Assembly (NCBI RefSeq): GCF_012489685.1
Contig: NC_080044.1
Coordinates: 54,861,507-54,925,506, forward strand
Source: Lotus japonicus
Taxonomy: Eukaryota > Streptophyta > Magnoliopsida > Fabales > Fabaceae
DNA length: 64,000 nucleotides
Reading direction: 5' to 3'
The translations under genes and the position numbers were made by a program. The first letter of the stretch is position 1; each line of letters opens with the position of its first letter. Of this stretch, positions 1-11,089 are shown piece after piece. Below the pieces are notes generated by a model, which saw only the letters and a program-made list of their open reading frames with translations, searched no databases and had not been told where the DNA came from.

Positions 1-880
1 TCTTCTTTATGCTAAATCTTGCGGTTCTTCCATTATAGTTTCATTAATTCCAACTTCAATGTGAGTAGTGAGATCATTTATTTGCTGCTCTTTATTATTA
101 CTAATCGATTCAATAATCATGAGGAACAACAACTTTATTAGAGACACCAGTCAATGAAACTTACACTCTCATTTTCTTGAATTTCTACTTTGCATGGTTT
201 TTCACTCCCACTAACTTCATCATTCTTAATGAACCAAATATTCTCAGTTTCAACAATAGTTCTAGTATGGTTTGGACAAAAAAATCTATACCCCATGAAT
301 TTTCTTGTGGATTATAGATTCTAATATGTCATGCATCCCTAAACATAGAGGTATCTTAAATCGGTTTCTTTCATGCCCACATTTCAAAAGAGTCTTTGAA
401 ACTATCTGACTAGAAACCTTATTTCTTTGATGGAGAAACATTTGAGTATGGTGTATGATTGCACATATATTGTTGCAATCTATCAAATCGCAGCCCAGAT
501 CAAAGCGCGCAATTTTTCTTATGGCAGTTTCGTGGGTTTTGGTTTTTTCTTGACAACATTGAGGGCCTTGGGTATTTTTGCTTGAGCTTTTCGTTGTTTT
601 AGGCTTAAGGGTTTTTATTTCTCCTTTAGAGTTGTACAATGTAGGATGTTGCTTTCTTTGGGTTGAGTTGGTTTTGATTTTTTTATGGTCTTTTGTAATC
701 TCATGTGGCGGGTTGTATATCTTAGACTTATTCTTCATCAATACTAATTATATTTTACTTTCAAAAAAATTAGAGAATTTCTTAAGAAAATTAAATAGTT
801 TAGTTTCAAAACATTATTGATTTTTCTAGAAAATAAATATAAAAATAAAAATATTTAAATTTATATTTTATTAAAAACAC
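1..880. other. AT-rich sequence without a recognisable gene
   Basis: No gene is recognised here. A 151-codon open frame on the minus strand (286-741) is lysine-rich with no domain I know; its mirror frames are equally open, so it may be chance or the worn remnant of a mobile element. Confidence 0.4.
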
Positions 881-2268
881 TTTTACAATATAGAGCAGGA
901 TGACTAATCAATGAATTTTGACAATGGTACTTAATTGTTAATTTTTTTTATAAGTGGTACTTAATTGTTAATGATCATACATATTATTAATTATAAAACT
1001 ACTAAATTTATTATATATAATTAAAATATTAATATTAGATTTAAATTTACGAGTTTTACGTTAATGAACAAAAAAAATCAATTATTTGTTGTCTATTATA
1101 TTATTAATTGTATTAAATTGATAAATTAACAATTCTAATCACAATGTGAGGATAGTTTATAAAACTTAAACTAAATAATATTATTATATATTATAAATAT
1201 AAAAACAATTAAATTATTTAATGATATAATATAATATTCTAATAACTATTTTGGAAAAATTTTGAAATTTTGAAATGACACTTTATATTATTTACTGTAT
1301 ATTTAAAATTTCCTTGTGTTTTTTCATGAGAATTATATTTATTTATTAATGATAATATATATAGTTATTGTAGAAATAATCAATTTAAAATAAAATGTTT
1401 GACTTTTATATTATTAACATTAGTAATTAATGACCATAAAAAAACATTACCAATTAATGATAAGTTGACCTTACAATTAATAATATAAAGGATAATTATT
1501 GATCAATCAATTAGTATTGTAAATAATAATAATAAAATTACTAATTTTAATAATTATACTTTAACTATAGATACGGGTAATTGGGTAGTTCTATAAATAA
1601 TAATGTAAAAGTCATTAAAAAAATTATAATTAGTTATTAATGATCATTTATATTATTATTGTAGAAATAATCAATTTCTCATATATAAGTATTAAAATTA
1701 GTTAAAAAATGTTTGGCTTTTATATAACTTAGAATACTAATTTATTCAAAACAATAATTAATTATTAATTATCCTTACAATGAATAATATAAAGTATAAT
1801 TAACAATCAATTCATAATATGAATAAAAAAAATTAAATTTTAACTATTTTTTATATTAATATTTTAACTATGTCATTAAAAAAAATCAAAGCATTACAAA
1901 AAAGTATAGTAAATAATATATAGTGTCATTTAAAAAAATTAAAAATATTTTTCTAAATATTTATTAGCTAATAATTATAAATCAATTAGTATTGTGAATG
2001 ATAAAAAAAATAATATATTTCTAATTTTAAAAATTATACTTTAACTATATATACGAGAATTTATGACATTAAAATAATTTTCTAAATATTTATTATCTAA
2101 TAGAATTTATGACATTAAAAATTTTTTAATGCTTAACATATTTATGATATATACAATAGTAATTATTTCATTTATTATTTTTAATATTTCCTTAAGTATT
2201 GATTGGTAACTTAGTTATTTAAATTTAATTTTGTTATTATGTTTACACGTGAAATTAAATTTTTATTT
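881..2268. repeat. Very AT-rich block with recurring degenerate units
   Basis: About 1.4 kb of almost pure A/T with related blocks that recur, for example 1501-1577 and 1978-2056, which share the core CAATTAGTATTGT and an ACTTTAACTATA tail. Blocks near 1345-1410 and 1640-1700 also resemble each other. No coding potential. It looks like decayed repeats rather than a clean satellite, because spacing and identity are irregular. Confidence 0.5.
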
Positions 2269-2883
2269 CATTAAAGTTAATACAAGTAATAATATAATTG
2301 ATCATTAATAATTTACTAGTATTGTGCACCAATTACGACCTAGGGTTTTTAGTATCTACTGCTAGTGTTCTTTGATTTTTTCTAGACAATGAGGCTATAT
2401 ATATATATTGGTTTAATGACATGGCAATCTCCATGAGTACCATTTTTTCAATTATATGTTCAGTACAATCAACATCACACTACTCACCTAACCATTTTCT
2501 TCTCTAGCTTTTAGTAGAGACATAAAATGAAATAGTATTTTCACCCCATGCATCAACTTTAGAAGAGTTTTCCTAGGTAACATCTTTTTTAGAGATCCAA
2601 GAATCATTCTTGAATCTTTTAGACTCAGCATCTTGTATCTCACTTTTATTTTGTCTCCAGTTTGACCAATCATTTGCTTTCAGCTTTGTTGTATTTTTGT
2701 TACCACCCCAAAAGCTGAACTTAGAAGAGTCTTCTTGGATAACATCAAATTCAAGATATTTCTTATATCTCCTCCATGAATAGTTTTGCGCACTTCTAAA
2801 CCCAACATCTTGTATTTAATCTTTATTTCTTCCCCAATGGGACGAATCATTCAACTTGGGTTTAACTCTCCACTAGTTTGTCT
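2269..2883 (-). pseudogene. WG-rich coding fragment, copy 1 (broken)
   Basis: Read on the minus strand, this segment gives a repeat-type peptide rich in Trp-Gly and Lys/Asn/Asp, with phrases such as SSKFSFWGGN, NDWSNW, NDSWIS and SSKVDAWGEN. The frame is broken by stops (for example after DVT and after GRNKD). Units of roughly 160 bp recur: each has an IQD motif, then DSW or YSW, then DVIQ. WG/GW-rich tails of this kind are known as Argonaute hooks in plant Pol V largest subunit (NRPE1) and SPT5-like proteins. Assignment to either is inference from composition and motif only. A second copy lies at 8690-9302. Confidence 0.45.
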
Positions 2884-3527
2884 AAGAAGAGTCTTGTATA
2901 ACATCACCTCCAACCTTATATTCAACTATAAATTTGTAAGACCTCCAAGAATCGCCTTGTGCTCTTTTAGGCCCACCATCATGTATTTCACATTTATTTC
3001 CCCCAAGCTTTCTAATGACTTGAGTTTCTTATTGTTTGATTTGTATTTGAGTCTGATGGTTTCAATCGGGATGATTCTTTTTTGTTTCAAGAATCCTCTT
3101 AAGTTCTTTCAAATCCACTATCTTGTAAAACAATTTTTTTTCTTCCAAACCTTATCAATCATTACGTTTCTCAGTATTTGACTTACAAGCACTAGACTTT
3201 GAATATTTGCGAGATGGACACGTGTAAGTCAAATACCGGGCAACATAATGATTGGGCAACTTTGGAATGAAAAACATTAGTGAGACTAGATAGTGGATGT
3301 GAAAGAGCCTAAGAGGATTCTTGAAACAAAAATAATCATCCCAATTGAAACCATGAGACTCAACTACAGATCAAATAAAATCAAACTCAAGCCATTAGGA
3401 AGCTTGGGGGGAAATAAATGTAAAATATGTGATAGTGGGTCGAAAAGAGCTCAAGATGATTCTTGGATCTCTAAAAATTTAAAATCTGAATGTAAGGTTG
3501 TAGGTGATGTTATCCAAGACTCTTAAA
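2884..3527. repeat. 640-bp near-palindrome of WG-repeat-like sequence
   Basis: The left arm (about 2884-3195) and right arm (about 3214-3527) are inverted copies with a loop of only about 20 bp. Matching landmarks include AAGAGTCTTG and ATAACATCACCT in the left arm, answered by their reverse complements at the end of the right arm, and AGTATTTGACTTACA (near 3172) answered by its complement near 3225. By eye the arms are about 80-85% identical. The right arm holds a 77-codon plus-strand frame (3293-3526) with SKRAQDDSW and GDVIQDS, the same unit as the neighbouring WG-rich fragment. Confidence 0.65.
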
Positions 3528-3762
3528 TAAAGCGAGCAATAAATCGAGCTACGAGGTATTATTAAGGACTTCTCCTTTTTAAGTATTATCAAGGACTTCT
3601 CCTAAAATCTTTTTCAAGATTGTTTTCTTTTACAAGGTTCTCTTCTCACAAGGTTTGTTCTCTTAAGGTTTGTTCTCTCAAGCGGTGTGATGACTTTTTC
3701 ACTTTATGCTTGATGAAGATTTCGAAGCCGGAGAATAAATTATTGCGTAGATAATTCTTGTT
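3528..3762. other. Short direct repeats, no gene
   Basis: Contains a short tandem duplication: the block AAGGACTTCTCC occurs at about 3565 and again at about 3592, followed by repeated AAGGTTTGTTCTC-like pieces near 3650-3680. No coding sequence is seen. Confidence 0.4.
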
Positions 3763-3767
3763 GCTGA

Positions 3768-4243
3768 TGTTAGAGTCCCACATTGGCTAGAGATGTGGCC
3801 AAGCAATTGTTTATTTTGTGTGGAGACCTCCCGTATTTGGGCCACCCTTTGATGTTAATTCACGCTCCAGATGTCCAGCCCTGGGCGTGAGGGGGTGTCT
3901 TAGAAGTCCCACATTGACTAGAGATGTGGCCAACTAAGTGCTTATAAAGGGTAGAGCAACCCTCAATTCTTGAGCTAGCTTTTGGGTTGAGTTAGGCCTC
4001 CTTCATGGTATCAGAGTCGATGGTTGTTTGACCATGGGCCTGGGTCCCTATCCTAGATCCATTTGTTGACTCCCCATATTTGGGTCACCTGTTTCATTCC
4101 ACGCTCCAGATGTTCTACACTGGGCGTGAGGGGGTGTGTTAGAGTCCCACATTTACTAGAGATATGGCCAAGCAATTGCTTATATATGGTTGTGCAAATC
4201 TTAACTCTTGAGCTAGCTTTTGGGTTGAGTTAGGCCTCCTTCA
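3768..4243 (+). mobile_element. TRIM retroelement with three LTR copies
   Basis: A terminal-repeat retrotransposon in miniature in tandem form. LTR copies: a shortened one from 3768, a middle one at 3898-4005 and a last one at 4137-4243 (107-108 bp each, starting TGTTAGAGTCCCACAT and ending CTTCA). The middle LTR is followed directly by TGGTATCAGAG at 4006, the usual primer-binding site complementary to initiator tRNA-Met. A purine tract (GTGAGGGGGTG) precedes LTRs 2 and 3. The element is bounded by a perfect 5-bp target duplication GCTGA (3763-3767 and 4244-4248). It has no coding capacity. The LTR-internal-LTR-internal-LTR order suggests unequal recombination between copies, with part of the first LTR lost. 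Confidence 0.85.
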
Positions 4244-4248
4244 GCTGA

Positions 4249-4719
4249 AAATCTTCAAGTCCTCATTTTATACTTCAAGTGCTTCTAGGTTTTTTGAGAG
4301 CCGTTGGAGCATGTAGAGCACATAAAGTTCTAGCTATTGGATCAAACGGTCCTTTCGTCAGGTGCATTAAATGCATTATACTCTTTGACTTAGACTTTTT
4401 ACCACAAAGATGTATCTTGTCAGCTAGTTGGTAGCCCTTGAACTTTGTTCCTTTCATTTAGAGAGAGAAAGAGGAAACTCGATTGTGACAATGTTGTACT
4501 TGTTCCCTTGGTCAATGTGCTTTGTAGAGTATCACGTGATTCTTTTGCACTTGACTTCCTCTCCAAGCAAACTTAAAATGGTGTCAATTCTTCAGACACG
4601 ACAACTTTCTTCATTGGATAGTCTTCTGTCTTCATAAGGCCTTCTTTCCTTCTTTAGACAATATTCTTTCTTCAAACGGTCTTCTTTCTTTCTTTCCATT
4701 GGTCGGATTGAGTTAGAAG
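4249..4719. other. Spacer without recognisable gene
   Basis: Between the TRIM and the solo LTR. Short open frames on both strands show no domain. T/C-rich stretches with repeated TTCTTTC are present at 4640-4700. Nothing else is seen. Confidence 0.35.
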
Positions 4720-7263
4720 ATAATTGTGAGACCCAAAATTTCAGTTATAGAATTAATTAATTAAATTCCTACCCACGATTAGGTTTCAATGTATCGTGAA
4801 GGAAACCTGAACAAGTGTTTACTGAATGGAATAAATTTATGAAGGAGAAAGTTCAGGAAAAGAATAAGAATAGTATTAAAGTCGATATAAGTTATAGCGC
4901 GAGTCTTATTCGCTTACGCCTAGGGCAAGAGCGTTAGTAAACGATTAATTTACTCCTAAAGCACTATAGGAGGAACTAATTCCAAAAATCTTCAGAGGAA
5001 TATAAGAATTTCTCTTATTCCTTTCCATGACAAGTGTTTCGACACGAAACCCGGGAATGTACGAACGTTCAATTCCAATTCTCGAAAGTTTGCCGAAACT
5101 GAATCTCTGATAGCTCAAGAACCTTAAAATAAACTGTCAATGAAGACTTTTTCTATTCGGAGCTTCAAACGAAGATTTCACATGTGTGTACCAATTTCTT
5201 TCGATGTTTCTAATCTTTCTTCAGAAGGAAGTTTTCTCATCCGACATCAACTGCAAAAAGTAACTTTTCGGGTTAAATCGATTAACATCGTTAGTAAATC
5301 GTTTGCTTAAATTCCAAGAACCCTGTTTCGAGTTCTGAAATTTTGTCGCCAGATTCTCTCTTATAATTCACAGAGGAATGTGCAGGAAAAATCGGAATCT
5401 CGAAATTTTCATTTTCCCGCGGTTTCCATCTCCTATAAATAGCATAAAAACTCAAAATTCTCCATCATTCACCATTGTTGGCCGCGAGCTTGAGGAAAGA
5501 GAGGAGAGGAGAGTTTTTCGCCGATTATTGCCTGATCATCGCACTGTCAGTTGCTATACGTAGGCCTCGAGGTAAATATGCTATTCCTTACTTCTGATCG
5601 TCAATTTTGTCGCTTTTCTCTATGTCTTTCTGTGCTTAAAGTTTTGAGCTTTTTGTAAAAGTGTTCAAATAACTTGATTTCAGTGTCTAAACTTATTGCC
5701 TACATTCCCAAGAGCATGAATATCCTGTTGTTTTCTGCTGAATCTCGCTGAATCGTCGCAGAGATCCAATTTTCTTGAAAAACTCATTTTTGGGTAAAAG
5801 CTTCGCTTTTTGAATCAAAAACTCCTGACTGAGCTTAGCATCAGTAGGATTAGTTGTAATAAATGTCATTAGGAACACGCTCATCAAATTTATTTTTCAA
5901 AATTCTAACTTTGAGTTTTCGGGCTAAAAACACTGACCAAAATACCCCTGTGTTAGTTTTCGACCCGATAATTTTTCTGTGAGTTTCCCTGGCCTGGATA
6001 TCGCCTAAGAATACTTAGGAATTAAATTAGATCAAAGAAAAAGTTCAAGAAACCCTATTTTGATAGTGGCCGAGACTTATTTGGTACGGTACTGTGTCCA
6101 AAAATTAGGTATGACCTGAGTTATAGCGTAGCTCTCTCTGTTGTCGAAATTTTGGTTTTGGTTTCGTGTCATTCTGAGTTCTGTAGCTCGAGTTATGGAC
6201 GTTTTAGCGAATAAAGTGTTTTTGTACAAAACTTGAATCGAGTCAAAACTCATCCATTTGAGGAAAGCCCTTCCATTCGTGCCTAGATGTTGTACTTTGA
6301 AGCTTCTTGAGCTTTGTCTAACGTTAGTTAGTATTGCTTCGATTGTACCGACTTATTTTGATTGATTTTTGCTTTGTTTGCTCTAAGGTTCGTTTGTGGA
6401 AACCTTGGACTTGACTGAGCAAGCTTGTGAGTGTGACTTACACTGTGATTCTAGAGGAACTAGAAGTGAGGGCAACTTACCTTGCTAGCTAATGTTTTAG
6501 GCGTCGACCAATTCGACTTGATTTATTGTTTATGCACTTGATTGTGATTGACTGGGAAATGTTTTCTGGAGGCTTCGGCCGAGTGAACTAATTGAGACGT
6601 GTGTTTCCGTTTTCTGAGGCTTCGGCCGACATTGGTGATTGGGACTTATTTATCGCTTTGATTTGCCATTGATTGATTCATATGTTGTACTTGCTAAATG
6701 GATAATCATAGGCTATGTGAATACTTGTGCACATGATTTGCTGGATTATATTGATTATATTGTGCAATTATACGAATATTTGTGGAACGTCAGAGTGTGG
6801 GGAAACGGGTAGTTATGCCATACTCAAGATGAGAATTTAGGAAAAAGTTTGATGGGACGAACCGAGATTCGGACCCTTATTATTTTAGTGGATTGAGACC
6901 TTCTCTGGGAGTTACTTGGGATGATGGGATCTTTTAAACTTATAAGATTAGAGATAAACCTAAATGAAAACTATTTTACAAGGAAAATTCATAATACACT
7001 AAACAACCTCTGAACCCTTTAAATAATGATAACAATGTCAGATGAAAGCTTAGGGCTTGGGTGTTAGTTTTAGAAAATGAGAAGTGTCGCCGAATCCAAG
7101 TTTTGGGGAAACTAATAAGTTTCTGAGTACGTTGATACTTCTTTACTCGATGAGCAGTTTTGTTGTTTGGCTATCTAGAGGATAAGTCGGGGAACTATAA
7201 GTTTCCAAGTACATTGGTACTCCTTCGCTCTTTGAGCAGTTTATTTAGCCATCCAAAGGATGA

Positions 7264-7680
7264 GCCGGGAAGCTTCATTGAGGCGTGAGACTTCGTGAAA
7301 GCATGGAACTTCACTGAAGCGTGAGACTTCGTGAAAGTGTGCAAATTCACTGAAGCGTGAGACTTCGTGAAAGCAGAAACTTCACTGAGGCGGGAGACCT
7401 CGTGGAGACGGGAACCTTCGCTGAAGCGGGAGACTTTGTGGAGGCGTGAAAATTCACTGAAGCGTGAGACTTCGTGAATGTGTGAAACTTCATTGAAGCG
7501 GGAGACTTCATGAAGGCGTGAAACTTCACTGAAGCATGAGACTTCGTAAATGCGTGAAACTTCACTGAAGAGTGAGACTTCGTGAATGTGTGAGATTTCA
7601 CTGAAGCGTGAGACTTCGTGAAAGCATAAGACTCCATTGAAGCGTGAGACTTCATGGAAGCGTGAGATTTCATCGTCGTT
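7264..7680. repeat. 18/36-bp tandem repeat array inside the solo LTR
   Basis: About 420 bp built from an 18-bp motif close to GAAGCGTGAGACTTCGTG that alternates in a 36-bp higher-order unit. Because the unit length is a multiple of three, it yields long open frames on the minus strand with a repeating HEVSRFSEVSR-like peptide. These are by-products of the repeat, not proteins. Confidence 0.75.
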
Positions 7681-7928
7681 TACCCTAGGGCAAACGACAG
7701 GGAACATTTGTTTAGTTAGACACTTGTGCGTTGGGAGGACGATACATTGTTTGACTAACCTTATCACCTAACTTCATATGTTGAGATTTTGATGATTTGA
7801 TATTGGTGGACATCGTTATGTTATTTGTTGAATTGTTGAGATATTGAATATTGTGTTGTTACTAGAGATTCGATAACATGTCATGTATATACCTTAGGGT
7901 AGGCAATGCAGAACTTATATGTATATAT

Positions 7929-7933
<5 letters not shown>

Positions 7934-7982
<49 letters not shown>
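7934..7982. repeat. (TA)n microsatellite
   Basis: About 24 uninterrupted AT dinucleotides within the solo LTR. Confidence 0.95.
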
Positions 7983-7984
<2 letters not shown>

Positions 7985-8689
7985 CCCTTATTCTTCAACA
8001 GCTGATTCGTGATGGTTCAACGTTCGGGGAGGACCCGGAGCGAAATGACTACTATTGAGTCTTCGACGTGGACCCAAACTTCATGCAGGATCAGATGAGG
8101 GTCGATGTTAGGGGTGTAGTATATCGGGTGTTGTTGTCATAGCTCTGATTGTCATTTCTTATTTTGGGGCAGGGTAGGTCCCCGACTATTAGCTTGTTGT
8201 GTGGTTCTCTTCCATGAGGATCACAGGGAGTTTGTCAGACGTAGGAGGTCTTTTGGAGGCCGTTCTGGGCTGACTTACTTTCTTGGAGGACTGTATTTAT
8301 AAAGGTTATGACTCTGACTATGGGTCACACTTATTTGCCTGCGGGCACCACTTTTAGTTACTTTCCGTCACTTGATGACACTCGTGACGATGTTTTTAGT
8401 TGCAGCGAGGGTTGTATTTATATTGTATGTTAATCGCTGTTAATCGCGATTGAGTTGAGTCTTTAATTCGACAAGTCTTTTTATTTAAACAAAACGAAGA
8501 AAAAAATACCCGCTTTTCCGCTTTATTTGATTTTTGGTTACTAAAGTGACGCCACCGAAATCGGGGTGTTACAATAATAGTTGACCAATTAATTAGAGTT
8601 TCTTCTCAAGGAATGAATCGTCTTGTATATATATTGCTTGTCTTGGACGGAACAATGTAGGCATAAACGATTAGTCATTGTGTTCCTAA

Positions 8690-9302
8690 AGGTTTATTTC
8701 ATTAAATTTAATAGAAGTAATGATATAAATGTTTATTAATAATTTACTAGTATTGTGCACCAATTACGACCTAGGATTTTTGGTATCTACTGCTAGTGTT
8801 CTTTGTTTCTTTCTAGACCATGAGGCTATATATATTGGCTCTAATGACATGACAGTCTCCATGAGTATCACTTTTTGAAATATATATTCAGTACAATCAA
8901 CATCACAGTACTCATCTAACTATTTTCTTCTCTAGCCTTTAGTACCGATAGAAAATGAAATAGTATTTTCACCCCATGCATCAACTTTAGAAGAGTTTTC
9001 ATAGGTTACATCTTTTTCAGAGATCCAATAATCATTTTTGAATCTTTTAGACTCAGCATCTTGTATTTCACCTCTATTTTGTCCCCAATTTAACCAATCA
9101 TTTGCTTTCAGCTTTGTTGTATTTTTGTTACCACCCAAAAAGCTGAACTTAGAAGAGTCTTCTTGGATAATATCAAATTCGACCTATTTCTTAGATCTCC
9201 TCCATGAATAGTTTTGCGCTCTTCTAGACTCAACATCTTGTATTTCATCTTTATTTCTTCCTCAATTGGAGGAATCATTCAGCTCGGGTTTAACTATCCA
9301 CT
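8690..9302 (-). pseudogene. WG-rich coding fragment, copy 2 (broken)
   Basis: Direct-orientation duplicate of 2269-2883, about 90% identical by eye. Minus-strand reading gives GGNKNTTKLKANDW, LNWGQNRGEIQDAESK, DYWISEKDVT and SSKVDAWGENT; the WG of NWGQN is kept here although it reads NWRQN in copy 1. The open part (8932-9138) runs 68 codons, and the flanking unit is broken. The solo LTR and the TRIM lie between the two copies, so the duplication separates two parts of one older repeat-coding locus or is a segmental duplication later expanded by insertions. Confidence 0.5.
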
Positions 9303-9337
9303 AGGGAGTTTCTCAAACAGTAGGGACTGGATTCAAA

Positions 9338-9644
9338 TAGAGCTGGGTACGCGGGTGGACTGCCCCGCACAAGCCCGTCCCGCGTAGGCCCGCATTTTAG
9401 CAGTCCTCTATTTCTCGGGCTATAGCCCGCACTAGTCCGCGGTTTCGCGGGCCGATCCGCGGGCTTTGGCCTCTCTCACCCCATTTTTTGCCCTCGTAGG
9501 CCCGCCCCGCAGTGACCCGCCTCGCGCTGGCCCGCTCCACGTAGGCCCGCATTTTAACGGTCCTCTATTTTCCGGGCTATAGCCCGCACTAGTCCGCGGT
9601 CTCGCGGGCCGGCCCTCGGACTTCGACCCGCTTACCCAGCTCTA
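9338..9644. mobile_element. hAT-like MITE, 307 bp, GC-rich
   Basis: Inverted ends TAGAGCTGGGTA.../...TACCCAGCTCTA and a perfect 8-bp target duplication GATTCAAA (9330-9337 and 9645-9652), the size expected of hAT elements. Inside, a block with CCCGCATTTTA, CGGGCTATAGCCCGCAC and a Bss-like GCGGG core occurs twice, about 155 bp apart. It is far more GC-rich than its surroundings. No coding capacity. Confidence 0.85.
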
Positions 9645-9724
9645 GATTCAAACTTTGCTCCGGGGAGGGACCATTTTCAAACCTAGAGTATTATACAAGG
9701 AGCAAAACCTTATTTAACCCTAAA

Positions 9725-10765
9725 TTGAAAGATATTTTTCTGACATTTCTATTGAACCCAACTGATTTCCTAATACACACTAAATAGAAGATGGATATTT
9801 TTTTTATTAATATTGGGGCTCTTATTGTAGAAAACTTATAGTGGGTTCAGTGGGAAACAATATTGTTGAAAAAATTAAGGTTTAATTTCACTTTTAATCT
9901 TTGATATATCGCGATGGTGTAATTAGGATCTCCGATTTTCAAAATGAGGGATTTAAATCCCATATTTTATTGAGGTGAGTGATTAATTGGAGGTGTTGAT
10001 TTATAGATGGCAAGTGGTGCGATGATGAAGAGGGGTTGATTTTAGGGATTTTAAAAAATATATGGTTTTTAGTTTTATTTACATGTTATTGTATTAATTG
10101 TGATGTGGCATCTATATGGTGCATAACATCCAAGCCTTTTGGACGGACCGAGGACGAAAAGGCTAAAATCACTCAAGTCACGTGTGAAAAGTCATTAGAA
10201 ATCGATCGTTTTGAAAATCAGGAACCCAAATCGCGCAATCACAATAGAATTCTAAAATTAAATATGTTAGAGAAGGCTTTGTCCAATTACTACAAATTAC
10301 TAAGGATGTGCGTAGCCCACTCTCCTCTTATATACGGTAGTGGCACACAATGCTATTTTGTGTGTCCTTTCGAAAAAACTTGATTGTTGTCTATTACATT
10401 CAAGGATAAAATGTACTAGTTGTTGGTTCATTTCCAGAACATATGCAAGCTCCCGAACCAAACAATTTGTTTGGGATTTGAGCATTTGAACCTCTTTTAT
10501 TTCGTGAGTTCTCTCAACTTAATTTGAATAGTATTTACCAACTATAAGTGTATTGTCCTTGTTATCTTATTATTCTGAATGTGCCTAGACAACATATAGA
10601 AGTTTTGATAGTGGCCAACATCCTAAGGCCAATTATTTTCACTGAGATTATGATAAACTTAAGACCAACTAAAATGTATAAGAATATAAAGATTCCATCA
10701 ATAAAAACCTTTTAATTTTTTAGTTTCTGGGGAATGCTTCATCCTACATTGTTTCCACTTTTTCA
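9725..10765. repeat. Duplicate of the DXR downstream flank
   Basis: Matches 15905-16625 in direct orientation. Shared landmarks are the AGAAGATGGAT block, TATACGG/CATACGG, GATAAAATGTACTAGTTGTTG, TTTGGGATTTGAGCATTTGAACC, GTGCCTAGACAACAT and GGGAATGCTTCATCCTACATTG. This copy carries an extra 400 bp or so (about 9870-10260) that is absent from the DXR-proximal copy and is therefore a likely insertion or replacement. The match ends about 30 bp before the point corresponding to the DXR stop codon, so no coding sequence was copied. Confidence 0.7.
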
Positions 10766-11089
10766 ATGTTGATAGGAACTGATAATAGATGAAGTTATAT
10801 TACATAAATTAGAGATGAAATATCAATTTATATTCGCAAAGTTTATGATATTCGAGAGTCAGTCTCTCCCTAGTGTCCAAATACATAATTCTCTTACTTT
10901 TCTACCATGTCTAACACTTCTTATATAACCGCCCAACATTCAGTTTCTAGATAACTTAACATAATTGTTGACTCTACCATAAATAACTGACATAACTTAA
11001 CATAACTGACTCAACCATTAAAATAAACTGACAACTAACTAACTCATACCAGAAATTGTCCTATGGGTTTACTGTTTAAGTGCACTGTT

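Larger units (their letters stand above)
4725..8573 (-). mobile_element. Large solo LTR, Ty3/gypsy type
   Basis: A 3,849-bp segment that starts TGTGAGACCCAAAATTTC and ends GGGGTGTTACA, bounded by a perfect 5-bp target duplication ATAAT (4720-4724 and 8574-8578). Read on the minus strand it opens with TGTAACACCCCG, a common start for long plant Ty3/gypsy LTRs of the Ogre/Tat kind. No primer-binding site, gag or pol adjoins it, so it is best explained as a solo LTR left by recombination between the two LTRs of a full element. It carries a GC-rich tandem array (7264-7680) and a TA microsatellite (7934-7982). Family assignment is inference; the TG..CA ends and target duplication are direct observations. 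Confidence 0.8.

Noticed and set aside
286..741. 151-codon minus-strand frame as a gene
   Set aside because: No recognisable domain, no splice or homology support, AT-rich repeat surroundings.
3768..4243. Cassandra-type TRIM with 5S rRNA-like LTR
   Set aside because: No 5S rRNA-like internal promoter sequence is visible in these LTRs.
7264..7680. CRISPR-like regular array
   Set aside because: There are no unique spacers; units are contiguous degenerate tandem repeats in eukaryotic DNA.
7195..7767. Open frame of 190 codons with HEVSRFSEVSR-like repeats
   Set aside because: It arises from a tandem DNA repeat of period 18/36 bp inside a solo LTR; overlapping frames on the same strand are just as long.
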